64,000 bases of DNA from Lachnospira multipara ATCC 19207 (GTDB taxonomy: Bacteria > Bacillota > Clostridia > Lachnospirales > Lachnospiraceae): NCBI RefSeq assembly GCF_000424105.1, contig NZ_AUJG01000009.1, forward strand, positions 1-64,000. The letters are read 5' to 3'. The first letter of the stretch is position 1; each line of letters begins with the position of its first letter. The position numbers were made by a program, and so were the translations under genes. The notes below the pieces were generated by a model. The model saw only the letters and a list, made by a program, of their open reading frames with translations. It ran no database searches and had not been told where the DNA came from. Below are positions 26,583 through 36,077 of the stretch, piece by piece.

Positions 26583-27986
26583 TTAGTAGAGCTTGTTCTC
26601 CCATTTTCCACGGATTAATCTTACAAGGAAAATGATTCCTCGAACTGTAAGTTCTGTTGCCATGGCAATCCAAACGCCCCTTAGGCCAAGAGGCTTTACA
26701 AGCATGATGGATAGTGGAACTCTTACGCACCACAAGCTAAATAGGCACATAAGGCTTGGGGCAAGGGTATCGCCGGCACCTCTAAAGACACCGGAAGCTA
26801 CAATACTTACAGCAAAGAAAGGTTCTGCGAAGGCTTCAATTCTAAGCACTGTTACGCCAAGGGCCTTAATTGCTGGGTCTGGGGTTAGGATTCCAATCAT
26901 TATTGGAGCAAGGAAGTACATTAAAATACCAGTTAAGGTCATGATAATTACGCCTGTTCCAATGGCAATATAGCCAAGTTTCTTGGTTTGATCATTTCTT
27001 CCAGCACCGATGGACTGGCCAATGATTGTCGTAGCTGCGGACTGCACACCATAACCTGGCATGTAGCAAAGAGCCTCTGCTGTAACTGCAAAGGAATTGG
27101 CTGCCACCGAGATGGAACCTAGTGGAGCAATAATTCTTGTAACTGCCACGGATGCGCCGCTTGTGATTCCTCTTTCACAGGCAAGTGGAAGGGAAATTTT
27201 AAAGGCTTTCTTAATGTCAGCTAGCTGAATCTTTAACTTCTCATCCTTTCTTAGATGGAGAATGTCTGACTTAGCAAACATGTAGTAAATTAAAAATGCA
27301 GTAACTACTACGTAAGATACGCCTGTACCTAGAGCTGCACCAGCAACTCCAAGGCCTGCACCATAAATCTTTAGCTTTAAGCCAAGGATGTTATAAGTTG
27401 CAGTTGGGAAAATGAATATGAAGTTAAATATCATATCCAAAATAAACATTAATGTGTCACAGATGCTAGGGATCTTCATATTGCCGCTAGCCTGTATCAT
27501 GGCACAGGTGATGTAGTTAATCATAAACACCGGAATAAATGCGCCATATACTAATAAGTAAAGTGTTGCGTTGTGTCTTATCTCTTCTGCTCCACCAAGC
27601 CATCCTGGCAAATAGAAGGAAATTGACATAACAAGAGCCATTAGAAGAAGGGCAATAAGCATATCAATAATTACGCCGGTCTTCATAAGATTTCTTGCTC
27701 GTTTGTTGTCTTTTGCACCGATAGAGTGAGCCATTTGCACACTAAAACCTTCAACTAGGGAAATCATAATTCCACCAATAACCCATGTACTTGAAGAAAC
27801 CAAGCCAATTGAGGCAGAATCATTAGCACCGAGTCGCCCTACCATTGATGCATCTATATATTGCATTACAATAGATGAAATCTGGGCTAAAATAGCAGGT
27901 CCGGAAAGCTTAAGGATTAGTTGTACGCGCTGGTTAAAGCTTAAAGGTTCACCATCTCGTAGTGCTCTTAAGTAATCTTTTTTCAT
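26583..27986 (-). CDS. MATE family efflux transporter
   Basis: 467 aa with 12 membrane helices in two repeats. The N-terminal LILKLSGPAILAQISSIVMQYIDASMVGRLG pattern (glycine-rich helix 1 then MVGRLG) and the second-half counterpart are typical of multidrug/Na+ antiporters of the MATE superfamily. AAGGAGT precedes ATG 27986. The substrate is not predictable, and it has no linked regulator. Confidence 0.85.
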   Translation of the reverse strand: MKKDYLRALRDGEPLSFNQRVQLILKLSGPAILAQISSIVMQYIDASMVGRLGANDSASIGLVSSSTWVIGGIMISLVEGFSVQMAHSIGAKDNKRARNLMKTGVIIDMLIALLLMALVMSISFYLPGWLGGAEEIRHNATLYLLVYGAFIPVFMINYITCAMIQASGNMKIPSICDTLMFILDMIFNFIFIFPTATYNILGLKLKIYGAGLGVAGAALGTGVSYVVVTAFLIYYMFAKSDILHLRKDEKLKIQLADIKKAFKISLPLACERGITSGASVAVTRIIAPLGSISVAANSFAVTAEALCYMPGYGVQSAATTIIGQSIGAGRNDQTKKLGYIAIGTGVIIMTLTGILMYFLAPIMIGILTPDPAIKALGVTVLRIEAFAEPFFAVSIVASGVFRGAGDTLAPSLMCLFSLWCVRVPLSIMLVKPLGLRGVWIAMATELTVRGIIFLVRLIRGKWENKLY

Positions 27987-28117
27987 TTTCCTACTCCTTA
28001 CGGAACATATATAAAGTGAGAATTCATGCTAGCACAAATTCTCACTGTAGTCCATTAATTATATATTAAATTTTACTTTTGTCTAGTGCTTTTGAAAATG
28101 TATTGTTAGTTTGAGTG

Positions 28118-28174
28118 CAGTGCCACTGCGTTCATGAGGAAGTAGCGAAGCGGTTTCCGAATGTCCGCTTTACA
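28118..28174. repeat. Dispersed hairpin repeat, copy 2
   Basis: A 13-bp palindrome GCAGTGCCACTGC (28118-28130) is followed by CGGT and TTCCGAATGTCCGCTTTACA (28151-28174). The latter forms AAGCGG/CCGCTT around a CGAATG loop and repeats 3073-3096. CACTGCGTTCA at 28124-28134 also occurs at 83-93. It lies between the MATE and diguanylate cyclase genes. Confidence 0.6.
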
Positions 28175-28181
28175 GCTTTGT

Positions 28182-29333
28182 CTACTTTCTATAGACAATC
28201 TTATTCTTGCCGTGAGTTTTGGCGCTATATAATAGGTCATCAACTCCCTTTAGGCAGCTATTCATGTCATTAAATTTATGACAGGCTACAAGTCCTATAC
28301 TTACAGTTGTTATAAGGTCTGGAGCATTCTTCCACTTAGTATTTTCAAGACTTGTTCTTATGCTTTCTGCTTTTAAATAAGCTTGCTCAAAATTCTTTGC
28401 TCTATAAAGACACATGAATTCTTCTCCACCATATCTAGAGGCTAATTCTCCTTCTTCTTCTAGAATGTTATTCTTTAGCTTGTTAGAAAAATCCACAAGT
28501 ACCTTATCTCCAAATAGGTGTCCGTAAGTATCATTTATAATTTTAAAATTATCTAAATCATACATTGCTATGTAAAAGTCCTTCTTATCAAGGGATAACT
28601 TAGGACTTATATTATCGTTTATATTAGTGTCTTGATTAGATTTAGAAGATTCATTTGCATATAAATTAAATAAAACATCGTAGAGATGACGTCTATTATA
28701 TAGGCCTGATAATTCGTCTTTAATGCTCATTAGCTGTAGTTGTTCTAGCAGTTTATTACTCTTTATATGTTCCTGTCTATAAGCGTTTAAGGACATTAGT
28801 GTTAAGAAAAATATAGCTATACCCGCAGAAGCTAGTCCTATTGCATTGTCTAAATATCTTGCGCTTAAAGAAAGAACTGAAGTATTTAAATAATTGCCGT
28901 TATCGACGTAGGGTAACCATAAAATACTTATATGTATTATAAGAGTAATAATAAGACAGACAATACTTTGAACGCCTTCCAATAAAAGGGCAATTAAGAA
29001 AAAACTAGTCAACATATAAAGCGGAGATCCAGAGTCGATTCCACCACAAGTTAAGTATATAAAAGGAATTAAAATACAACATAATATGTAGGTGTATATT
29101 AATTTACCTAAAGCTATTTTATTATAGTGGATGGTTAAATATCCCACCCCTGCCATTATTATAAAAGACATAAATACAACAAGATTTGCAATAAGGCCGG
29201 AATCTTCTACGAAAGTGATGATAGATGAAAATAATGTTAAAAATGAACTGATAAAAACAACATTAATATATATTCTATCATCTAAATCAGAATGCCTATT
29301 GTAAAAATCTTTTAAGATCTTCTTAATATCCAT
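28182..29333 (-). CDS. Membrane diguanylate cyclase (GGDEF)
   Basis: 383 aa. Five or six N-terminal membrane helices (about residues 20-185) precede a GGDEF domain with DELSGLYNRRHL, YDLDNFKIINDTYGH and the catalytic loop RYGGEEFMCLY. The loop is intact (GGEEF), so it should make cyclic-di-GMP. No EAL/HD-GYP partner or allosteric RxxD site just upstream of GGEEF is evident. It could link envelope signals to polysaccharide or motility control; the chemoreceptor at 32.8 kb and the polysaccharide cluster are in the same window. This link is speculative. Confidence 0.88.
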   Translation of the reverse strand: MDIKKILKDFYNRHSDLDDRIYINVVFISSFLTLFSSIITFVEDSGLIANLVVFMSFIIMAGVGYLTIHYNKIALGKLIYTYILCCILIPFIYLTCGGIDSGSPLYMLTSFFLIALLLEGVQSIVCLIITLIIHISILWLPYVDNGNYLNTSVLSLSARYLDNAIGLASAGIAIFFLTLMSLNAYRQEHIKSNKLLEQLQLMSIKDELSGLYNRRHLYDVLFNLYANESSKSNQDTNINDNISPKLSLDKKDFYIAMYDLDNFKIINDTYGHLFGDKVLVDFSNKLKNNILEEEGELASRYGGEEFMCLYRAKNFEQAYLKAESIRTSLENTKWKNAPDLITTVSIGLVACHKFNDMNSCLKGVDDLLYSAKTHGKNKIVYRK

Positions 29334-29399
29334 ATGAGCATATCCTTATTGTAAACAAATTTTTTATTAATTAGATTATATCACATTAGGTTTTTATTA

Positions 29400-29452
29400 T
29401 AAAGAAAAAGGACTAGGAAACTATTAGATTATTCCTAATAATTCCCTAGTCA
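29400..29452 (-). terminator. Terminator of thrS
   Basis: GACTAGG (29411-29417) pairs with CCTAGTC (29445-29451), followed on the minus strand by CTTTTTCTTT. It lies downstream of the minus-strand thrS. Confidence 0.75.
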
Positions 29453-29504
29453 TCTCTTTTATTGTTAGAAACTTCTGAGTCTGTTTATATATTTTTAATG
29501 TTGA

Positions 29505-31298
29505 TTAGTCGATTGTATCAATGACATCAAGACTATGTGTCTCGTTCATCTGCTTACACATTTCAATGAACTTCTCAAGTGGAACATTGTTAAGCTTCTT
29601 GTTAGTACCTCTGATGTTGATAGATACTGTTCTTTCAGCAACTTCCTTATCACCAATAACGATGATATATGGATCCTTGTAGTTCTTGAATGTCTTAATC
29701 TTAGAATTCATGTTGTTATCTGAGTAGTTAGCTTCTACTCTAACGCCAGCCTTATCAAGTAAGTCAGCAACTTCCTTAGCATATTCGTTATGCTCTGGTA
29801 AAATAGGAACAACACCTACCTGGTATGGTGATAACCAGAATGGGAATGCACCTTTGAAGTTTTCTGTAATAATACCGAAGAATCTTTCGAATGAACCAAA
29901 GATAGCTCTATGTAATACTACAGGCTGCTTCATTGAACCATCAGCTGCAACATACTTAAGTTCGAAGTTCTTTGGAAGCTGGAAGTCAAGCTGGATTGTA
30001 CCAGTCTGCCATTCTCTACCAAGGCAATCCTTCATCTTTAAGTCAATCTTAGGACCGTAGAATGCGCCATCACCTTCGTTGATTTCGTATCCGCCTTCGC
30101 CAAACATTTCATTTAATACGTTCTTTAAGCTTTCTTCAGCCTTGTTCCATACATTGATATCACCCATGAAATCTTCTGGTCTTGTAGATAATTCTACTCT
30201 GTATGTTAAACCGAATGTATTATAAATGTCGTTAGCAATTGACATGATGTTCTTGATTTCTGAACCAATCTGATCTTCTGTTACAAATAAATGGCAGTCA
30301 TCCTGACGGAATAACTGAACTCTAAATAAACCATTTAACTGACCAGACTTTTCCTTACGGTGTACAAGGTCTGTTTCGTTGTAACGGATTGGAAGATCCT
30401 TGTATGAATGCTGCTTTCTTCTATAAACCATCATAGCGTTAGGACAGTTCATTGGCTTAAGAGCAAACTTAAAGATATCATCTGGATCTGTATCGTCATC
30501 TGCTTCTTCATTGTACATAAGGAACATGTTGTTCTTATAATGAGCCCAGTGACCTGATGTCTTCCAAAGTACTGTAGAGTTAACTACAGGAGCTGCGATT
30601 TCTTCGTAACCCTTCTTATCATGGATGCCTCTCCAGTAATCAAGTAAGGCATTAAACATCTTCCATCCTCTTGGTAACCAGTAAGGCATACCAGGAGCTG
30701 TCTCATCAAACATAAATAAATCAAGAGCTGGACCAATCTTCTTATGGTCTCTTTCAAGAGCTTCCTGAATTAACTTCTTGTGTTCCTTAAGCTGCTGCTT
30801 GTCTGGGAATGCGTAAACATAGATTCTCTGAAGCATATCTCTATGTTCGTCACCTCTCCAGTAAGCACCTGAAACTGACTTGATTTCAAAGGATGCTGAC
30901 AATAATTCCTGTGCGTTAGGTACGTGTGGTCCACGACATAAATCATAGAAATCATCACCTGTGTTATATACTGTAATCTTCTCACCTTCTGGTAAGTCGT
31001 TAATCAATTCAACCTTAAATTTCTGATCTGCAAAAAGCTTTAAAGCTTCTTCCTTAGAAACTTCCTTAACAGTGAAATCTTCTTTTCTCTTTAAGATTTC
31101 TGTCATCTTGTTCTCGATAGTCTTGTAATCTTCCTTAGTTACTGTTCTAGGTAAGATAAAGTCATAATAAAAACCATCTGCAATCTGAGGTCCGATTGCA
31201 ATCTGTACATTTTCCTTACCGAAAATTTCCATTACTGCCTTAGCAAGAATGTGAGCAAGTGAATGGCGGTAAACCTCTAAATACTCCTCTTTAACCAT
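29505..31298 (-). CDS. thrS: Threonyl-tRNA synthetase, short form without TGS domain
   Basis: 597 aa that charges tRNA-Thr. The protein begins directly with the N2 editing domain (HSLAH with the second Zn/editing motif CRGPH), so the N-terminal TGS (N1) domain of the usual 640-residue enzyme is missing. The catalytic core is complete: MNCPNAMM (zinc Cys), RYNETDLVHR, the motif 2 region FRVQLFRQDDCH and motif 3 LHRAIFGSFERF, then the anticodon-binding domain (FPFWLSPYQVGVVPI). AAGGAGG stands before ATG 31298. It is controlled by the T-box leader upstream. An essential gene in a window that also carries rep and par genes argues for a chromid. Confidence 0.95.
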   Translation of the reverse strand: MVKEEYLEVYRHSLAHILAKAVMEIFGKENVQIAIGPQIADGFYYDFILPRTVTKEDYKTIENKMTEILKRKEDFTVKEVSKEEALKLFADQKFKVELINDLPEGEKITVYNTGDDFYDLCRGPHVPNAQELLSASFEIKSVSGAYWRGDEHRDMLQRIYVYAFPDKQQLKEHKKLIQEALERDHKKIGPALDLFMFDETAPGMPYWLPRGWKMFNALLDYWRGIHDKKGYEEIAAPVVNSTVLWKTSGHWAHYKNNMFLMYNEEADDDTDPDDIFKFALKPMNCPNAMMVYRRKQHSYKDLPIRYNETDLVHRKEKSGQLNGLFRVQLFRQDDCHLFVTEDQIGSEIKNIMSIANDIYNTFGLTYRVELSTRPEDFMGDINVWNKAEESLKNVLNEMFGEGGYEINEGDGAFYGPKIDLKMKDCLGREWQTGTIQLDFQLPKNFELKYVAADGSMKQPVVLHRAIFGSFERFFGIITENFKGAFPFWLSPYQVGVVPILPEHNEYAKEVADLLDKAGVRVEANYSDNNMNSKIKTFKNYKDPYIIVIGDKEVAERTVSINIRGTNKKLNNVPLEKFIEMCKQMNETHSLDVIDTID

Positions 31299-31361
31299 TA
31301 TTGGCCTCCTTAAAAATATAAATGTAGTCTAAAGCTTACGCTTTAAAAAAGCCGGGACGAT

Positions 31362-31725
31362 AAAAAAAGCCCCATACATCAGAATAAACAAACTAAATTA
31401 GATAATAAGAATCTTAAAATTTAGTTTTGCTTATCTAATGCACGGGACGTATAGTTTACTTTTACGCGGTTCCACCCTGCTTGCCAAAGTGTTATATAAA
31501 GGAGCTATGCTTAAATCGGAAAGTCTTAAAAGTTTCCTGCAATGGCTTACCCATAAGTTTAACTTCGGCCTCTCATTTAATGATTATAACGGAATCACCG
31601 GGCTTTATTAGAGCCTCTCAGAGCTGGTGTTCAATTAAGTTTAAGTTTGGATGCTTCCACCAAGCAATTGCCTGCATCCTTCTCTGGAACCTCCGCTTAA
31701 TCTACTGGTCTCTTCAACGATTTAT
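31362..31725 (-). promoter_or_regulatory. T-box riboswitch leader of thrS
   Basis: The minus strand contains the T-box core AGGGTGGAACCGCG (31478-31465), the antiterminator bulge that pairs with the uncharged tRNA acceptor end. A long terminator stem follows: GTCCCGTGCAT... (31447 downward) pairs with ...GATGTATGGGGC (31380-31369) through mostly Watson-Crick and G-U pairs, ending in TTTTTTT (31368-31362). About 240 nt of upstream sequence would form stem I. By context the ligand is tRNA-Thr; I could not fix the specifier codon with confidence. Low charged tRNA-Thr would allow read-through into thrS. Confidence 0.9.
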
Positions 31726-31820
31726 GCATGTATTTTTAAAATGTACATGCAAGATTTATTTTAGAACGAAAAAGAGAAAAAGTAAAGGGCAAATTCAGAG
31801 GAACCACAATCTTTTAAAGT

Positions 31821-32822
31821 TTATTGATAACTTGATACGTTTGTTTTTGATACGGCCTCGAAATCTACGTAGAAACAGAAATTATTATCATCTGCGCCTT
31901 CGATGGATTTCGTAGAATTTCCATTTGCAAGGGCTATGGCAACCTCTACTGCTTTTTTGGACTGACCCTCGGCATTTTGGTAAACTGTAAAGCTTAATTC
32001 GCCATTGGCAATGGATTTACAACCATCAGCTGTAGCATCTACTCCTGCTACAGGAACATCTGAGGTGCTAAGACCATGGGCCTTTAAGGCTGTAATTGCA
32101 CCAAGCGCCATAGTGTCATTATTAGCAAAGATAACATCTAGGTCTTGATTTGTTTTAAAGAAAATTTCCATTAAGTTGGCAGCTTCTGTGTCTGACCAAC
32201 TTGCATAGTCACAAAATACTATATTTAAAGTGACATTTTTCTCTTTAAAATATTGCTTTACAGCTTCTGTTCTTCCTATTGTTCCAGAGTGATTTCTTTC
32301 TCCCATAAGGATGATGGCATTTATACTAGAAGGCTTACCAAGTTTTTCATACATGTATTCGGCTTGTAGTCTTCCAGCCTGGTACTCATCTGAGGCTACA
32401 TATACGTACTTATTAGCCTTTAAAACGTCTTCATCTGGTTTGTTATTCATAAATATTACAGGTAAATCTCCCGCTGCTATTTCTAATTGTAGAGCTGTAG
32501 CGGAATCTACTGGGACGCAGATAATCGCATCGTATTTTCCAGATTCGGCAGCAGCTTTTATATCAATAACTTGTTGGTCTACACTAGAACCACATAGAGT
32601 GGTGGTTACACTTGCCCCTTGTGCTTTTGCCATAGATTCCACTGATTCTTTAAGGCTTAATCTAAAGTCATCGTCAGTATCCTTTATAGTAAAGAAGAAG
32701 GATAAGCCAGAGCCTGAACCTGAAGAAGAATTACAAGCAGTTAAAAGGCTAGTAACAGGTAATAGACTAACAATTAATATGAGTGCTAAAATTCTTTTTA
32801 AAATCTTACTTGTATTTTTCAT
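31821..32822 (-). CDS. Sugar-binding lipoprotein (periplasmic-binding-protein 4 type)
   Basis: 333 aa. The signal peptide KILKRILALILIVSLLPV is followed by lipobox LLTAC, so it is a lipid-anchored surface protein. The mature part is a ribose/galactose-type binding protein (AAESGKYDAIICVPVDS, VIFMNNKPDED, YVASDEYQAGRLQAEY, DVIFANNDTMALGAITALKA, VAGVDATADG). ATG 32822 is chosen since AGGAGGTG lies before it; upstream Met codons overlap the chemoreceptor end. No ABC permease or ATPase is adjacent. It lies 13 bp after the chemoreceptor gene, which suggests it presents sugars to that receptor. Confidence 0.85.
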   Translation of the reverse strand: MKNTSKILKRILALILIVSLLPVTSLLTACNSSSGSGSGLSFFFTIKDTDDDFRLSLKESVESMAKAQGASVTTTLCGSSVDQQVIDIKAAAESGKYDAIICVPVDSATALQLEIAAGDLPVIFMNNKPDEDVLKANKYVYVASDEYQAGRLQAEYMYEKLGKPSSINAIILMGERNHSGTIGRTEAVKQYFKEKNVTLNIVFCDYASWSDTEAANLMEIFFKTNQDLDVIFANNDTMALGAITALKAHGLSTSDVPVAGVDATADGCKSIANGELSFTVYQNAEGQSKKAVEVAIALANGNSTKSIEGADDNNFCFYVDFEAVSKTNVSSYQ

Positions 32823-32835
32823 ATATTTACACCTC

Positions 32836-34845
32836 CTATTCTTCATCATCACTTTCAAGCTTAAACTTAGATACATAGCTTGTAAGCTTTTCAGAGGTGT
32901 CTGCTAATTCTTCTGAATTAGCTGCAACGTCTTCACTATGTCTTGTGATGTTCTCTGCCTGTTCTACCATTTGCTTAGAGGTTTCAAGAATCTCATCAGC
33001 AGAGGCTGCCTGTTCCTCAGAAATAGCGGCTACATTAGTTGCAACGTCATCTACCTTAGTAACACCATTAATCATATCTGTTACAAGATTATTTGAAGTA
33101 GCAATGTTTTCATAAATCTTGTCAAAGGTTTCAACGGCAGTATCAATTAATACTGTATTTGACTGGATATTTTCTGCACTAGTATTAGCCTGAGTTACTA
33201 CTTCGGATATTAAGTTTCTGATTTGTTCAATCAACTTAGCAATATTTTGAGCATTATCTGCTGAGTTTTGAGCTAATTTTCCAATTTCACCAGCAACTAC
33301 AGCGAAGCCTTTACCAGCTTCTCCTGCTCTTGCTGCTTCTATACTTGCATTAAGTGATAAGAGGTTTGTTTCTTCTGCAATTTCTCCAATAAGACCTACA
33401 ATACCTGTGATTTGTTCAGAGGCATCTCCAACCTTATTAATAGATAATAATAATTCTTCGATAGATTTTTGAATCTGGGTCATGGCAAAAGATAGTTTTT
33501 CCATATCTGTTTTACCTTGTTTAGAAATTTCTACAGATTCCTGCATAGACTCATTTGCTTTAGCAGAATTGCTTCTAGTATCTGATACGACTTCTGTTAA
33601 GGTTTGGGCATTAATGGCAATTTCGTTAACGGCTTTAGCAAGTTCATCTACAGTAGAATTTAAGTTTTGCATTGCCTTAGCCTGTTTTTCTGAAGCTTCA
33701 TACATTGACTTGGCAACGACGTCACTAGTCCTTGATTGATCCTGAAGTTTGTCAGATTCTAGGGCTACATTTTTAAGCATATCTCGCATTCGAACAATGA
33801 AGTCCTCTACTTTATCACTCATAATGCCGATTTCATCATTGCTAGAGCTGTTTATGCTAATTGTAAAGTCGCCATCTGCCATGGCAGTAACGCCATCAGA
33901 AATTTTAGAAATTGGCTTAATAAGATAATTTACAATTACTATAATTACAACAGATGTAAGTAAAATAGCGAATACTGCAATAATTGCAAGTCTTCTTATT
34001 AAAACGTGAATAGAAGACATAACAATATCTTTTTTGATATAAGAAACTAATACCCAATCAGTACCGTCAATTTGAGTTAGGCTGACAAGATAGTTATTTA
34101 TTTCCTCTTTGTTGTAATCCTGATTATCGATTTTTTTTGCAACTCCAGATAATAATTTATCAGAGCTTGAGTTGATATTTGTTGAAACAAGACTAGTATC
34201 AGGATGGGCTAAGATAGTGTTATCGTTAGTATCTATAAGGAAAGAATAAGCATTATCCATCTTTACACCAGAATTCACAATAATACTAATCTGGTCAAGG
34301 GATAAATCTGCAGCAAGTACCATTAACTCATCTCTATTAAGGTTTATAATACCTGAAGCAGAGATAATAGAGTCTCCTTTATAATCAGTATAAGTCTGTC
34401 CATAATTGAGGTTTACACGGGTTAAACCATCCTTATACCATTTTTCAGAAGTAACATTTTCACTAATCTTAGTAGATTCACTTGCCTTGTATAATTTACC
34501 TGTGGATGTGCCAATGTAAATACCATCCTTTGCATAGCTATTGTAGCCATAGAAAGAATCAAGAATTTCCTGAAGTTCTTCATCATCTGGATTTGTTGCT
34601 TCAATAGTTTGTTTTACTGAAGAGAAGTTTTCTAGATTTTTCTCTAGCCAACTTGTAATATTATCAGCTTGGTTGTTTAGAGAAGATTCTAGAGCATCTT
34701 CTGATAAGTTTTGTATCATTTTTTCAGAAAGAATTCCTGCCATAACAATAATTAGAATAATAAATATAATTATGGCTGGCATGATGAAAACAAGAAACTT
34801 ATCACGCACTTTAATTACGCGTTTAGTTTTAGTTGCTTTGCTCAT
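32836..34845 (-). CDS. Methyl-accepting chemotaxis protein with dCache-type sensor
   Basis: 669 aa. One helix near residues 18-40, an extracytoplasmic sensor (about 41-285, double-Cache-like with [30 protein letters not shown] and [16 protein letters not shown]), a second helix (about 288-310), HAMP, and a cytoplasmic signalling hairpin with the highly conserved tip segment [24 protein letters not shown]. It signals to CheA/CheW, whose genes are not here. The following gene encodes a sugar-binding lipoprotein. It is translated from a ribosome site with GGAGG before ATG 34845. Confidence 0.92.
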   Translation of the reverse strand: MSKATKTKRVIKVRDKFLVFIMPAIIIFIILIIVMAGILSEKMIQNLSEDALESSLNNQADNITSWLEKNLENFSSVKQTIEATNPDDEELQEILDSFYGYNSYAKDGIYIGTSTGKLYKASESTKISENVTSEKWYKDGLTRVNLNYGQTYTDYKGDSIISASGIINLNRDELMVLAADLSLDQISIIVNSGVKMDNAYSFLIDTNDNTILAHPDTSLVSTNINSSSDKLLSGVAKKIDNQDYNKEEINNYLVSLTQIDGTDWVLVSYIKKDIVMSSIHVLIRRLAIIAVFAILLTSVVIIVIVNYLIKPISKISDGVTAMADGDFTISINSSSNDEIGIMSDKVEDFIVRMRDMLKNVALESDKLQDQSRTSDVVAKSMYEASEKQAKAMQNLNSTVDELAKAVNEIAINAQTLTEVVSDTRSNSAKANESMQESVEISKQGKTDMEKLSFAMTQIQKSIEELLLSINKVGDASEQITGIVGLIGEIAEETNLLSLNASIEAARAGEAGKGFAVVAGEIGKLAQNSADNAQNIAKLIEQIRNLISEVVTQANTSAENIQSNTVLIDTAVETFDKIYENIATSNNLVTDMINGVTKVDDVATNVAAISEEQAASADEILETSKQMVEQAENITRHSEDVAANSEELADTSEKLTSYVSKFKLESDDEE

Positions 34846-34951
34846 AAAAAAATTTACCTCCTAGCATCTTATTAAGTTGTCACATTATACTTATTCTAAT
34901 TATATCATAGAGTTTAAAAAGATACAAATAGTATATATTTGCATAAGATAA

Positions 34952-34980
34952 GGGCTATCGTAAAAGATAGCCCCTTTTTA
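34952..34980. terminator. Hairpin between hypE and the chemoreceptor gene
   Basis: GGGCTATC (34952-34959) pairs with GATAGCCC (34966-34973). CCTTTTTA follows on the plus strand, and a weaker T-rich stretch follows on the minus strand, where it would end the hyp/ech operon. Confidence 0.6.
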
Positions 34981-35029
34981 TAGAATCATACAGATTTAAT
35001 TACAATAATTCTTGAAACCTTACAATAAG

Positions 35030-36022
35030 TTAACAAATTCTAGGCAAGCCTTCACCCTGTAATACATCTAGTATTCGCTTTCCGCCTATCTCGGTTTCAA
35101 TATATACGCAGGCTTTATCTTCCGCCATTTCTTTTACTTCTCCGATTATTACGGCATTTTCACCATATTTAGAATTTCTTATGACTTCAAGGGCTTTACC
35201 GGCTTCATTCTTTGGAACGACAATGATACATTTTCCTTCATTACCCATATAAAGAGGGTCTAGACCTAGAAGTCCACAGAAATCACGAACTGCATTACTT
35301 ACAGGAATCTTATCTTCTTTTAGCTTTATATCAACCCTAGAACTTCTTGAGAGTTCTGTTAGTACTGTTGCTAGTCCGCCACGAGTTACATCTCGCATTG
35401 TATGTATATTAATCTTTTCTTTTAATAGATTAGATACTATGTCTGTTAAAGGTGCGTTATCACTTTTAATAGAGTTTGTAATATTCATGCGGCTTCCAAG
35501 AATTGTTGCATGGTGATCTCCTAAGTTTCCTGAAAGAATTACAAGATCCCCAGCAGTTAAATTCCTAGAGTTAATGTCTAATCCTTCCTCGACAAATCCC
35601 ACACCGGCAGTATTTATCATGATTCCACCGTTACCATCTATAACCTTTGTATCTCCGGCAACTATTATTACTCCCGCTTCCTTTGCAGTTTCTGCCATTG
35701 AATGAACTATTCTTTTTAGAGTCTCTGAGTCTGCGCCTTCCTCTATAATAAAGCCACAAGTTATGTATTTTGCTTTAGCTCCACGCATAAGTAAGTCATT
35801 AACCGTTCCACAAATGCAAAGACGACCAATGTCACCACCGGGATATTCAATGGGTTTTACAACGAAACTATCTGTTGTCATTGCAATTTTTTTAGAACCT
35901 GGAATAACCGCACAGTCCTCTAGTTCCTTTACTGTTTCATTATCAAATTCCTTTATGAAAATTTCATCTATTAATTCAGAAGTGAAAGCACCTCCACTTC
36001 CGTGAGCCATTGTTATAATCAT
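35030..36022 (-). CDS. hypE: Hydrogenase maturation protein HypE
   Basis: 330 aa. With HypF it makes the cyanide ligands of the NiFe site: HypE carries the carbamoyl group as thiocarboxamide and dehydrates it to thiocyanate. The C-terminus ends PRIC, the essential terminal Cys. HGSGGAFTSELIDEIF is the usual N-terminal glycine motif, and AIR-synthase-type ATP motifs follow. AGGAC precedes ATG 36022. It is last of the operon ech-hypFCDE. Confidence 0.95.
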   Translation of the reverse strand: MIITMAHGSGGAFTSELIDEIFIKEFDNETVKELEDCAVIPGSKKIAMTTDSFVVKPIEYPGGDIGRLCICGTVNDLLMRGAKAKYITCGFIIEEGADSETLKRIVHSMAETAKEAGVIIVAGDTKVIDGNGGIMINTAGVGFVEEGLDINSRNLTAGDLVILSGNLGDHHATILGSRMNITNSIKSDNAPLTDIVSNLLKEKINIHTMRDVTRGGLATVLTELSRSSRVDIKLKEDKIPVSNAVRDFCGLLGLDPLYMGNEGKCIIVVPKNEAGKALEVIRNSKYGENAVIIGEVKEMAEDKACVYIETEIGGKRILDVLQGEGLPRIC

Positions 36023-36077
36023 TTTTGTCCTAACCTTTTAATTGTAATTTTTAGGTTATCCTCCTATTCTTTATGAA

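Noticed and set aside
31330-31344. TAAAGCTTACGCTTT shared with 49-63
   Set aside because: A 15-mer containing a self-complementary AAGCTT core; the contexts differ (loop of a hairpin versus end of the thrS leader), so it may be coincidence.
31481-31915. A 144-codon plus-strand open frame
   Set aside because: It lies over the minus-strand T-box leader and the end of the sugar-binding gene; it has no ribosome site and its amino acid make-up is random-like.
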